64,000 bases of DNA from Galbula dea (taxonomy: Eukaryota > Chordata > Aves > Piciformes > Galbulidae), in NCBI GenBank assembly GCA_013399015.1, contig VWZX01010566.1:496001-560000 (forward strand), read 5' to 3'. The position numbers were made by a program, and so were the translations under genes. A model generated the notes under the pieces. It saw only the letters and a program-made list of their open reading frames with translations, did no database searches and was not told the DNA's origin. Positions 24,694-37,644 of the stretch are shown here, piece by piece. Position 1 is the first letter of the stretch, and each line of letters starts with the position of its first letter.

Positions 24694-27600
24694 GTAAGTG
24701 TTTCCCTCCTTGTTTGTCATGTTCTAACAGACTCGGCTTGCAGGTGGCCAGAGGCAGCATCCTGCCAAGATGCCATTCTCAGGACATTTTGTTTCAGGGT
24801 GGTAATAGTGGCTGCTGCCTTGAGCTCTCAGGTCTCTTGGTCTGCAGGATGGGGAGGAGGTGTCCTGCCCATCCTGGTGTCGTGCAGAGGGGTCAGCCCT
24901 GGAGCAGGGCAAGGAGGAGCTGGGAGGGGGAAGCTGAGCGAGTCCTGGTCTGGGGTGGCACGGTCTGGGTTTTGGGAAAGCTCTGCCCCCAGCAAGCACA
25001 TAAGCTATGCTGCTCTGAGAACATCCCTCTGCTTGCTAAAGTCTGCAGAGTGTGTTCAGCAATCTCAGCCCAAAAGGCTGTGCCAGCCCAGCGCTGGGGT
25101 TTTATCCGAGGTGGGAACATCTCAGTGGGTCTGACAGCCACCAGATTCCCTGGAGTCCCTGAACACGCAGCTCTCCCTCTTTCCTAGCCTCCACATGAAA
25201 AAGACTCTGTGGACAGACACTTGCCCTTGTAGTTAAAAATCTTTAAACTTATTTTCTCTTAAATATTAATCATTGCATTTCATTCCATGCACCACAAAGC
25301 ACGGCAGCAAGGTTTGATTTATAATTCACAAGGCTTTACATTGTTAAAAAGAGTTCAGGGGTCAAAGCAAAGAGCAAACCGGCCTGGCTGTAACATCCCC
25401 TCCCCAGACAGCCTCCAGGAGTGGTCAGAGCATCAATTTCAGGCACAGGGACCAAGCCAGCTCATGCTGACAGGGCTTCCACTGCCCTGACCACAGATTA
25501 AGAAGTGTCTCCTAAAATAGTATATTATTTTTCTGTTACCTGTAATGATAAGAAGACTTGTCCCTCTATAGCAGTGGAGGGAGTCCCTTTTTCTATTGCC
25601 ACCATTATCCAGGCTTGTACACCCCATGCCTCAGTTCCTCACCCAGAAAATGCATGAACACCTGGAAAAATACCCTGAGCACAACCAGCTCAGGGCATCT
25701 CTTGAAAATCCAAGAGAAAAATGCTGCTTTGGTCCCAAAAGATCCCAAACATTTATGACCATCAGAACATGCTGCCAGCAGTCACCCAGTTCCCTCCCTC
25801 CAGCCTGAGGGGTCTCAGTAGTACCAGGGAGGACATTTTCACTGATTTCAGATAAGTAGCAGCTTTTCCTTCTAAAAGATCATTTGAAAAGCAAGATGAA
25901 GTGGAAGGTTAGAAAAAAAACCAGTTAACTCTTGCTGGGTCAGTCTGGATTTCCAGCCTGGCTGCAGAAGGATCAAAAGGCAAACACCAGCTTGCTTTCC
26001 GCTCCCCTCACTGCAGCTATTTGCAAACCCTTTCTGGCTAAGGATGCTTCAGGCCCACTGACCTCCAAAGAAGGAAAAGACACCAACTGCAATCAGCTCT
26101 CTCTTTCTTTTGGTTCAGTCAATACTGAGCTGCAATCTTTCTATTCTGGGCACCGGCAACGTCTCGGTGCAGCGTACGCCTGCCATGTGCTGGAGCACTT
26201 GCAGACACAGTGTAGAGCCGTGAATGGGAGTTACACAAATGCAAAACATGGATCTGCCTCCCTGTCCCTGCCTCACCCCCGGGCGTGTTCCTCATCTCCT
26301 GAACCAGAAACCACCACTTATTGCAGCATCCCCTGCAGGTCCCCAAGGAAGAATCCAGCTAAGAATGGGACGAACATACTGCAAGTCGTTTGGTTTAGAT
26401 TTCTTGGGGGGATAGTTTTATCAAATCCTACTGGATTTGTGCCCCTTTCTCCCCTGTCTTACACCCTTGTCTCCAGAGGGCTAAAGAGTTTTAAAATTGA
26501 GGCAGATGAGGAGCAGCCCTGCTGAGGTGAGCAAGGAGCCCACCCAGCACTTAGTGCCTGGAGCAGGAGATGGCTGCAGGGGAGATCCAGGCTCTGGTCC
26601 AGCCTAAGGACTGGGGCAGGGTGTGCTGGGAGGCCGTGGAGGTCAGTTTTCCCAGAGAATGACATGTGGCCATTTACTGCTGAGCATCCTCTTATGGTCA
26701 GGAGAAAGTGGAACCAGCAAGAAATGACCTTTGCATTGCTGATCCTGGGTGGTGGCTTGACACCTATTGACACGCAGAGGATGGGAGCAGAGGTTTGTTC
26801 CTTCTGCACAGAGAAAGCACCGGACACAAATCAATGTCATTGCCCAGGGATCGTTAGAGCCCCTGAGCCCTGGCCCTGCCTGCCAGAGGGAAGGGCTAGT
26901 GCCTCACACCAGCCCTGTCAGCTCCTCCCTGCCCAGCTTCCTTTCAGTGTCCTGTTATCTTTCCTCCTCAGGTTTTAATGATGGTTGGGTAACAGGTGGC
27001 TTCTCACAGGAGCTTGGCTCTCCAGCAGAGAAGTTCTCACGGTGACTGTCTTGCTTTCTGAGGTGTCTTTCAAAGCAGCAGGGATCTGCCCGTGCAGTTA
27101 ATCTAACCTTAGGCAGAGTTAAGCCCAGCCCAGCAGGGTTCCTGCCCTGCTCAGACAACGGAAATCAAAATTACAGTCACACAAACCTCTCCCTGTGCTT
27201 GAAGCAGCCAGAAAGAGGGAGCTGGATGATGTCCCTGTGCTGCAGGGCATTGCTGTGGGCAGGGAGAGGAGGAGAGTCCTGGGGAGAGTCAGGACCCTAT
27301 AAGACAATGAGGGTTTGCTACAAGGCTGTACCGGTACCAGGGAGGCATTGCACAGCCTGAGCGTCACAGCTCTAACAACTGGGAGCAGCATTCACAGAGT
27401 TCTGCAAAAGGAGGTGTCTGGGGATTGCAGGAATTTTTTGGAGGCTTGTCCTTTCTGTTTTACAGTGACTGGAGTCACATCTAGCTGCTCCCTTCTGCAT
27501 GGGAAATGTTTGACTGCTTATTGAAGTTGAGGGTTTGCTTTTTCCACAGTTTCTGAACCTCCTGCTATTCATGTCAATGTCTTTCTGGCAGGGTCACCCA

Positions 27601-28551
27601 AAAAATGAATTGTGCTTTCCCTCCTGGCAGGGCAGGGGAGTGAGGGGAGCAGGAAGACACATGGATAAGTAAATAAAAGCCTGAATGAATTTCTAAGCAT
27701 GACCAAAGACTAATGGGGAACAGTTCTTCAAAAAAGAGGTTATCAGGGGAAGGATGAAACTTCAGAAATCAGACCCAGGGCATGGCAGGGAGCTGCTGAA
27801 CACAGCTTTCAAATAAGGGGGATTTGCAAGACAAGCATGGCTGGGGAAGGGCAAGACCTCACCCTGCTACGCTCCCAGGGAGGATGGCCCAGCTGGCAGA
27901 GTGCTCCCAGGTACAGAGAGTCTCCAAGATGCTGAAACAGTTTGATCCCAAGCAGGGAACTTTGAGGATTTCACTTCCAAGCATTGGCATTTTGCACACA
28001 GGATAAAGAACCGTGCAGGGTTTGTGGCTGATTTACACAGAGGGTGTGCAGCAGGGAGCAAGCAGCCACCAAAGCCCCAGTCACTGCTCCAGACAGGTTT
28101 ACAGCTCAAAGGACTCTAGCAGAAGCAAGGAGAGGTGGCTGGAGCAGATCACCTGTGAGACAAGGGCCAGCAGTGAACCTGCTGCTCTGTGATGCTCCAG
28201 GGAGAGCAACCCTGGGAGCTCTGCTCATCTATGGGATGGGAGCCCTTGGATCTTCCCCCCTCGGAGGTGTGGAGACAGCATTGCTTGGTCAGACAACCTT
28301 CTCTGATGCAGGGCTGAGCTCTTAGCCCATATTGATGGGTCAGGGGTATTTTTGTTCAGAGTCAGCATTGTTTCCTCAGCTAATAGACCTTGTTGATTTT
28401 GGCACGGGTACATGAAAGGAAGAGGCTTTATTTATTCATTACACATGCAGCTAAATTTCATGTTTAATTCTTAGCTAAAGTTTTCTGAATGACATGTAGT
28501 GATAAGGCTTCTGCTAAAGAACTACTCTTAGTAGACCTGGTGCTAAACTTA

Positions 28552-28915
28552 GAATCCTATGGAATCCTAGAACTGCCAGAGTTGGAAGGGAACTTAAAGA
28601 TCATCTAGTCCAACCCCCCTGCCTGGCAGGGACACCTTCCACTAGAGCAGGTTGCCCACAGCCCCATCCAGCCTGGCCTTAAAAGCTTCCAGGGATGGAG
28701 CTTCCACAACCTCTCTGGGCAACCTGTTCCAGTGTCTCACCACCAATTTAAATCTGCCCTCCTCTAGTTTGCATCCATTCCCCCTAGTCCTATCACTACC
28801 TGACCTCCTAAACAGTCCCTCCCCAGCTTTCTTGTAGGCCCCTTTCAGATTCTGGAAGGCCACAAGAAGGTCTCCTGGGAGCCTTTTCTTCTCCAGACTG
28901 AACAACCCCAACTCT
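28552..28915 (-). mobile_element. CR1 LINE, 5'-truncated copy (reverse orientation)
   Basis: Diagnostic CR1 3' words are visible in reverse orientation: 'GTTGGAAGGGAACTTAAAGA', 'TCATCTAGTCCAACCCCC', 'CTCTGGGCAACCTGTTCCAG' and 'TTTTCTTCTCCAGACTGAAC'. The tail at the left end is a diverged form of the terminal repeat. A broken reverse-strand frame covers the end of the former ORF2 and UTR. Confidence 0.9.
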
Positions 28916-31637
28916 TGGTAAAAGCAGACAGACTTTTGGCCACAGAAACCTTTTCCCCTACATTCTTAGCCCATCTCATGCGACTGTACCCAACCATATA
29001 TTCATATTCCTGTTTAGGTGCAACTAAAGAATCATGGTTTTGGGGATGATTAAAACTAAAGTCAAAGTTGAGAAGAAAAAGAAGAGTTGCTTCAGAGATG
29101 CTCTTTCAAAAGCATTTTTAAAGATGCAGCATAAGCTGGTGGCTAAAGGATGAGTTCACCCCTTCTGGTACCCTACCCCAGCCCATGGGGTGTGCCCATG
29201 CTGCCCCTGCACCATCTTCCAGGTAGAAGTGGGCAAAGGGTCCTCAGCCCTGTGGCTGCCCCAGGGTCCAAGAGCAGACTTTGGGCTGGCTGGAGCCTAT
29301 GTACAAGTCAAATGGAAAACCCTTTCTGGGAAAAGTGGATGTTCTCTCTCCTCCAATAAATCAGCTGCAAATGCATCCTGGGGCTTAGCAGAGGGCTGGG
29401 GGTCAGACCTCACCTTTGTCCTTCCTTACAGGACCTAGGGGACAATTACTTTGCCTTTATGCTGAAATTCAGCAGCACTAGAAACCCACTCTCTGCTGTC
29501 AAATTGCCCATAAACACCTCAGCCAAGGTTATGGGGATGGAAAGCTGCATCCTCCTTTTCACATCTGTAATGTGCTAACAGCTCCCTTCCCTCCTGGACC
29601 CTCCAGAACATTACATTAACACCTGGAAAATACTCTCCTGCCCTTTGAGGGGAGCCTGGAAAAGACAAGACAACTGCTACCATTTCCATCCAGGGGAAGG
29701 TTTTCCTAATCCACCCCTTGCACCCCCTGGGGCATCCCTTGGGAGGGTGTGGGAAAGGGCTGAGTCCTTTTGGGTTGGTTCCCACCCTTAATCACTTCCC
29801 AGCACCAGGGCTGCTGCACAGAACACTACTTGAAGTCAAGATCAAGGACCCCTTGCCCTCAGGGCCAGCCCCTTGGATTGCATGTTATTAGCTGCTAAGC
29901 AAATGACACACTCCTGCTCTCCTGCCACAGAGACACTGCCCTGGGGTGCAGTGGGATCTCAGGGTTAGAAAAGCAGAGGTTTTACAGAAGAGGAAAGAAT
30001 TCAATTTAAACTAGAGAGTGCTGAGCAAACAGGATTTGCCTTCGCAGTCCACAGTGCTCTCTGTAAATGCCCAGTTTGGGATTCATGGTGTTGGGAAGCA
30101 GGATGCTGTTCCCCCCTAACAAGGATCTTTTCCTCTTGCTGATGGAAAAGACACAGCAATAAAAAAAATCAAGCTGTCAGGTAAATTTAACTGGTGCAGT
30201 GAGAAGAAAGTTTACTTGCACCTTGAACAAGATTGAGAGGAATCAACTGCTTTTAAGAAAAGCTTTGCTCTTGAAAGGGAACAGCTTCCAGATGGGAAAA
30301 GCTTGGAAAGAAGTGACTCCAAAGACTGGGGAGAGTGGCTAGAGCCAGGAGAGCAGCTCTTACACCAGCTCCAGCTACCACAGTTTTCCATAGGCAGCTT
30401 TTAAAGCTGAAGGGATTCAGGGAAGTCTTTCCTATGTATTTATTTGAAGATCTGTTTTGTATTCTACAGCATAGATAGAATCACAGAATGTATATCATAG
30501 ATACAATCTCCTCTTCACCTCTAAAGAATTCTCCCTACAGACCATGCTGCAGGAGTGGGAAGGAATGCTCTCCTACCATGCCCTGCTTCCCCTAAGCCCA
30601 GGCCCAGTTCTAAGCTCAGCTGAGCCCAATTACAGTTTCAGACCCCAAGCAACAATTTCACCATCAGGATTTTGAGGCTTAGGCTGCCCCAGCTGCATGA
30701 CTCTGCTCCACGTCCCATGCAAGTGACAGCCACATCCCTGCTGTTCTCCCCAGGGCAGCACTACAACCTGACACAGAAGCCCTGGTCAGAGGCCAGGGGT
30801 GGGTGCAGGGGTACCCACCACCTAACCATGCTCAACCAACAGAGGCTTTGGGGCAGATCTGCACCTCCATTTGAGGACCCCAGCAGAGCCTTTGCTCCCT
30901 CCCTTTTCCCACCCCCAGCCTCCATGTCCTGCCTTCCCCCATTCAAACTCTCAGGGCCTCTCTCACAGAATAAAATATTAATAGCAGTGTAGCAAGGCTC
31001 TCTGCAGAGGCTGCATCTATTGAGCTTACAAGGCTCACAGGCTTTTAGAGAGCAGGACACTTTTCCTACTTCCTAAGCATTTTCTTAGTCCTGAATCAAT
31101 AATGCACTTGGAGCCCAGAACACAGGTCACTGCTGTTCTGCTCCTGCTGCTAGGGGCTGTGGACACAGACACATCTCCATAGCAAGGTACAAGGGCTTTC
31201 ATAATCTGGCATGGAAGGGATGGGGCAGGATCCAAGCAGCTTAATTTGTAGACAAGCTTCAGGGAAGTGCCTTGGGAAAAGCAGAGATTGCAACTCTTAG
31301 GTACAGAAAGTCCAGGTTTGGAGATGAGCTCCAAGTCCAGCTCCAAAGCCTAAATCAGTGAGATTAAACACCTGCATCTTTGAACCTGTGCCCACGGGTG
31401 CTGGCTGAGGGGTGTCTGGGTCATCAGCTTCTGATCTCAGGCTCTAGGTGATCCCACAACCCACAGTCTTGAGAGAGGAGTGGTTGCAGGGGTGCAGCCC
31501 TGGTGGGGAGGTGGGTGTGAGGTGAGCCCAGGGCACCAGGAGGGATGGGGTCAGAGCAGCTCACCAGGGGATTAGCAGTTGTCAAAGAAAGAGCTGCTCC
31601 AAAATTATTCCATGGGAGGCCAGGCTGCAGGCAGTGA

Positions 31638-31659
31638 GTGTGTGTGTGTGTGTGTGTGT
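31638..31659. repeat. (GT)n microsatellite
   Basis: Eleven GT units are visible in a row inside intron 2. Confidence 0.9.
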
Positions 31660-32317
31660 CCAGCAGAGATGAGATTATCTGCTTAGGAGTGGAATTTTCC
31701 AGGCAGAGTTAACCCTTGTGTTGCCCACAGATCAGCTATGCATGTGGTCCTTCAGGACAAGGTGCTGGGCAGTGGATCCAGCAGCAGAAGCTGAGCTGCT
31801 GCTGGGCTGTCCTGGGCCTCTGGAAATGCAAGGGCTGCCCTGAGGTCACCCTGCACATGGCCTGCTCAGGGCCCTTCTTGCAGAGGTCACCTGTGGCCAG
31901 GGCTGATTTCAGTCTGGAGGTTCAAATTCATGGAGTCACCAGGTCCTCTGGGCACTTCTGGCTCAGCCAGAGTGGGCGTGAAGGGATTTGTGTCTGTGCT
32001 CAAGCAGTGCTGGCTGCCCTGAGAAGGTGGACAGGTGACTTGGGGTGGTCCTTGTGCTTCACAAGCAGCTTCTCCCTCAGCATCCTCCCTGCCTGGATGT
32101 CAGCCTTCTGCAGAGGTTGTACCGTCTATGGTGCCAAGATCAGATAACCCAGGAGCTTTTCATGGAGCTACTAAGCAGAGAAGGGAGAGAGTTTTGAAAC
32201 AGTGTGAAGCAGGAGAAGAGATTTCCTTGACCTTCATGGCTTGCCTTAACCCTCATGTCAAGTTTAGGGGAAGGAGCCACTACTTTGTCCAGCTGCAGGT
32301 GCCTGGGCAAGCTTGAA

Positions 32318-32574
32318 CTTCAAGTGATAGGAGAAGAGTAAATGGCTTCAAGCTGCACCAGGGAAGGTTCAGATTAGATATCAGGAAGAATTTCTTCACC
32401 AAGAGGGTTATCAAGCATTGGAACCAGTTTCCTAAGGAAGTGGTGGAGTCACCATCCCTGGAAGTGTCCAAAGAAGGTGCTGAGGGACATGGTTTAGTGG
32501 TGACTTGGCAGTGTTAGGTTAACAGTTGGCCTCCATCTGGGAAGTCTTTTCCAACCTTAATGATTCTAAGACTC
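32318..32574 (+). mobile_element. CR1 LINE, 5'-truncated copy (forward orientation)
   Basis: Forward-strand CR1 3' sequence is recognisable: 'ATGGCTTCAAGCTGCACCAG', 'AGGAAGAATTTCTTCACCAA', 'GTGGTGGAGTCACCATCCCT', and the end 'TTCCAACCTTAATGATTCTA'. It inserted in the same orientation as NTNG2 in intron 2. Confidence 0.92.
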
Positions 32575-35500
32575 GACACTCCCAGTGAAGCCCAGACCTG
32601 CTCCTGACATCCCTCCCTGCCTCAGTGTCCCCACCTAGAAGCACAGGTGATATGGACACAGCAATGGGACACTGCAGTGTCACCACACAGCCCTGGCACT
32701 GTGACACTAGCCCACAGCCGGTGGAGAGAAGGGCACAGTGCTGAGCTGGGATGAAATAGGAACAAGATGCTTCTGGAATTCAGAAGCAGGCTGGAGGGGG
32801 AGAAGGAGAAGAGCAGCCACAAGTAAGGGTTGAATCTCTGGCAGTGAGACAGGCCCAGGGGAGCCCGAGAGCCTGGCAGGAACAGCACGCTGCTCGCTGA
32901 GCGAGTGTCTGCTTCCAGCCAAAGAGAAGAGGCAAAAAGCAAAGGGAAAGGTCTCTCTGAGCCTGTCCTAGAGTGTGCTCACCCAGAGCCCTGCTGCTTT
33001 CTGCTGACTCATGGTCTCCCAAATCCCCCAGGCAGGCAAAGCCTTGTCCTTACACCCGTGCCAAGGGGTGACCTTGAGCTTGGACAACCTCCGATCTGGG
33101 AGGAAGGGGAAGGAAGCAGAAGAGCAATCAATCCCTCAAACCACAGCCCTGAGAGGAGGTGTGGAGATGGAGGCAGTGACATTGGGCTGAGCCAGAATTA
33201 GCAGCAGGTCTGTGGAGGGACCCCATTTCCACCCTATTAATAATTCATCCCAGCTCTGCTGTTACCTGCTCATAAACAGCAAACAGCTTGTTAGCGAGGA
33301 GTCTTCTCCTCCTTTGCTCTCTCTGCCCTAATAAGAGCCCACCACAGATGGCTGGCAGGATGAAGGCAGCGAGGGAGGGGCACAGGAGTGAGCAAAACAC
33401 CCCACCAGCCCACCCTGAGCTTCCCATCCCATTCCATCCCACCCCCACAAGACTCCCTGGCCCAGTGCCTGCTGCTTCCCAGCCCAAGCTGCCCTCCCTC
33501 TGCAGAGGTGAAGCTCTAAGTGCCTCTCACTGAGACCCAGACGCCTTGCCAGGCCCTGCCCACACACTTGGGCCTTAACCATCTCTTGGGAGGGTTACCA
33601 CAAAGAGGAGAGTGATGCAGGGTGTGAGCACAAGGGGTTTGCTGGAGCTCTCCCGAGTGCCTCCTGGACAGCAGCTCCTGGGAGAGCCCCATCTCCTGCC
33701 ATAGGAGACAGCTCCTGGGTTATCTAAAATATAGAGAGCTTGATCAAAGGGGTATTAAAAAATAATAAAATAGATGAAAGCATAGAATCCTGAAGAAAGC
33801 TATTAAGATTTCATCTAGAAAAGGAGCATTTTGCATTCAGAGCAGCCCAAGCATCTCCCCAGTGGTGCCCCCCCGGACTCCTCCCTGCATGCTACCAGGC
33901 ATCCCAAAAGGGCACAGGCAAAGCTCTCCCAGGATGTTTGCTGGGGTCAGGTCATGGCTGTGCTGCAGGGAAAGCAGCTTGGGCACCAAGGGATTGGGTG
34001 AGTAGTGCAAGGGGAGCAGACTTCATCTAGGCAGCTGCATGTGGTCTCCCCACAGCTCCCAGTATCCTCCCACAACCCCAGAGAGGACACAGAGCTTCCC
34101 CCAGGCTCATGGGGCAGGGCAGTGTGGGGCTGCCTGGCTCCAGAGGAGCTTGTACTTCTCCTCAGTTATCTCCCTGCTCCCAACCATCTCTGCCATGAGT
34201 TATGTCACTTGCCAGCTGTTGGAAATAATCACTGTAAATTAATTATGGTTCTGTCACCCCTCTGATCCTTCCCAGACCATGAATAGAGTGAAAATTAATT
34301 GCCAGAGAATATTTCCAGTTCTCTGGGAGTCCCCTCCTGGCCACTGGCAGGTTATGGTTTATGCCCTGAAGCATGAGATTTAATTACCCACAAATGTTAG
34401 GTTTTGATCATCAAATCACCTTCTCCTTTCATCAATCCAGACAGAGCAGGTGACCCTGGGGTCAGAAGCAAGAGTGAAAACACCCTGTAATGATGTTAGG
34501 ATGAGCCTGGGTTTTCTCCTGGGTAGAACCAGCTCTCTTTGGGAAAGAGCATCATGTCCTGGAGTGGTTATTGGAGGAAAACCCAAGGAAGTATCCCCAA
34601 AATGCACTTCAGTTGGTGTGGTCCTTGCCAAAAATAGACTGAAGCTGGCAGCAGCAGGGAGGATAAAGGTGGTTGTCACTGGGGCTGGGTCAGGGACAGC
34701 ATCTTCCCTTCTTGGCTGGGTATTTCCCAGTGCCAACAGGTACTGGAGAGGACTCACAGCCTGGCTGGGGTGGGGACAGGGACAGAGATCCAGGGGTGCC
34801 CCAGCAGGGCCAGGGAAGTTGAAGAAGGGGATGGAGGCAAAGCCAAGCCCCATGGTTCAATCCCAACATGAACTGGAGGAACTCAGCTGAGCCTAAAGAA
34901 GCAGGAAGGCACACACACTGAGATGATCATTTTGGCTTTGCCCTGCAGCCTCCTGAGCAAACAGCTCCAAGCTGCTGCTGAGTGGGGAAAGGGAGGGGGT
35001 GGAATAAAACTAGGGGGAGAAATGTGTTCCAGAGCACCTGCAGGAGAGGCAGGGATGGAGCAGGTTCCTCTGCTCCCCTCCATGAGCTGGGGACCCCAAT
35101 CTCCCATGGCCATCAGTCCTCCCTGTGACAGACAGGCTGTGCAGGGAAGGGGTGGCTGCAGGACACCCTTGGTGGCACCAGCCTGTGGTGGAGACGTGAG
35201 CAGGGCAGCAGGGATCAGGTGCATGCCAGGATTTAGCTGATGCTGTTGTTTCTGCAGGATCTGGAGGAAATTTGATACCAACTTAAGGACTTTGTTGCTG
35301 TGTGAGGCAGGGTGGGGATTTGGGGACCTTATCAGCTAACCTTTAAGTGGAAAATCAAAGGCAGGGTTGTAGGTGCCCTGAGAGGAACAGAAGGGCCCTG
35401 GGGTGCACCCAAGAGCTCCTTAAGCATCAGGGTTGGATGGGATGGGTGCTAAGGAGGGAATGGATGGAGGGGGAGGTTCAGTTCAAGGTTTCCTTGGTCA

Positions 35501-37017
35501 CAAGCACTCCTGAGAAGAAAGGAAGGAGGTTTCTGTGCTATCACCTGCCCCACTGAAATCACTCCAGCAACAGACCAGCAAAACTGCTTCCATGCAGGCA
35601 TGTTTTTCCCCCAAATTACTTGTGCCACTCAGTGAAACTGGACAGAAGCCTACAGATAAGAGGGACAGTGCCATGGGAACCCACAGCCTCTCCACACCTC
35701 CTGCAGCAGTGCTGGGTGCCAGCTGCTGCTCACAGCCCCACGAGGGACAACCCTTGGTGGACATCAGACCTTCCCCCTCTGCTCAGGGAGCCTGGTCCAT
35801 AAGCAGCTCTCTCATTTCAGAGCCTGCAGGAAGCTCCTCCTCATGCTGAGGGAGTCAGACCTGGCTCTTCAGCCTCTTTATGCTTCAGAGTGGGTGATCA
35901 AACAGCCTCAGCCCCAACCACCACCAGGACTTGCAGGAGGACCTGGAGATACCCAGGATCTGGGAGCTCTCTGGTTGTGTTTGAGAGCCAGTTCTTGGGG
36001 GAAATGCCTACCACAGGAGAAAGGACCCAGGAGAAGCTCACACAACAGCATAGATCTTTGTGCCAGAGAAATTCATTTAACTTCTTTGCCCTCTGATCAA
36101 AATCTTCCTCTAGAAACTCAAGGATTCCAGTCCCACCACTAAAAACACAGAGTTGGGATTTCCAGAGCTAGTCCAAGCTGATGAGACCCTGTCCTTACTC
36201 TTACTAGGAGACTAACTAGATACAAGTTGGTCCTAGAGTGACTGAGGTTTTAGCAGAGGCCTTGTTTTAAACACCACCACAGTTCCATCAAGCAGAAGAG
36301 ACTCCTGAAAGCAAAGCAGCCCTGGGGTGGTTCCCTGGGCCAAGAAACCATTAACCATATCACACTGGCTATGAGGAGCATCCTTGGCTCAGCAGTACAA
36401 ACTTTCACATCATCATCTACTTATTTTTCCTTGCTTAAATCTTGGATATTTTTTCTCTTCAATATCATTATTATTATTTTCATTATTATTCTTCCTAGTG
36501 GAGCCAGGGATTGCAATTGCTTTCCAGCTTCCCTTTGGCATGGAGATCTCCTAAGAGCTGCAGTTTTATTTCTCTGCAGCTTTCAGCACTCACAACAGAT
36601 GTCTAGTTTGTTTAGAATATTCAACAGCTTAATGATTAATCAAGCAATTTCACCTACAAAAAACCTCAGAAAATTTCATGCTACAAGGCTTAGAACCAGG
36701 ATTATCTGCCAGGAGAAAATAATAAAAGCAAAACAACTTTGTGGACTCATGAGGAGCCCTGGAAACCAGCTGGGCTTTGTCAAAGCAGCACCTTGTCCTG
36801 GAACTCCTTCCCAGCAGCTTCACTGCAGCCTCCTGGCTCCCTCTCCTCATGCCTTGTCAGGCCAATATCTGATTTCTTAAGGAGTGGGATACTTGCTCCT
36901 CAAGGAGCATGTCTCCTCTGTCACCTTCAGAAAGTTCCTTCTGCAGCATTTCTGCCCAGCCCTGACCTCAGCACCAAGAGGAGGCAAACCCCAAGAGCTG
37001 AGTCTGCAGTCACTGGG

Positions 37018-37644
37018 ACAGGGACACATCTCCAGCTTGAGAACCAGACCCATGTGAACCCCATGAGTTTCAACAAGGCCAAGGGCAAGGCAATCCTCAA
37101 TATCAATCCAGGCTGGGGGTGATTGAGGGCAGCCCTGCAGAGGAGGATTTGGGGGTACTGGTGGGTAAGAAGCTGGATATGAGCTGGCAATTTGTGCTCA
37201 AAAGTTCAGAGGAGGCCACAAAAATGATGAGGGGCTGGAACCTCTCTGCTATGAGGACAGGGTAAGAAAGCTGGGGTTGTTCAGCCTGGAGAAGAGCGGG
37301 GTCCAGGGAGACCTTCCTGCAGCCTCTCAGTACTTAAGGGGCTATAAGAAAGGTGGGGACAGACATTTTATCAGGTCCTGTTGGGACAGGACAAGTGCTG
37401 ATGGTTTGAAACTAAAACAGAAAGATTTAGACAAGATAGAAGGAAGAAATGTTTTCCACAGAGTGGTGAGAGACTGGCCCAGGTTGCCCAGAGAGGTGGG
37501 AGATGTCCCATCCCTGGAACCATCCCAGGTCAGGTTCTTTGGGGCCCTGAGCAGCCTGCTCTAGCTGCAAATGTCCCTGCTGACTGCAGGGGGTTGGACT
37601 AGATGACCTTAGGTCTCTTCCCACCCAGACCATTCTGTGATTTG
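37018..37644 (+). mobile_element. CR1 LINE, longest copy in the window (forward orientation)
   Basis: The copy starts in the ORF2 3' region ('AGTTTCAACAAGGCCAAGGG') and continues through 'GGTTGTTCAGCCTGGAGAAG'. It then passes 'GCCCAGGTTGCCCAGAGAGG' and ends after 'GGGTTGGACTAGATGACCTT' and 'CATTCTGTGATTT'. Frames are interrupted, so it encodes no intact reverse transcriptase. Confidence 0.92.

Noticed and set aside
24481..25134. Continuation of the signal-peptide frame past 24693
   Set aside because: The consensus donor at 24694 and the exact continuation of the netrin-G2 sequence at 42310 show that the rest is intron.
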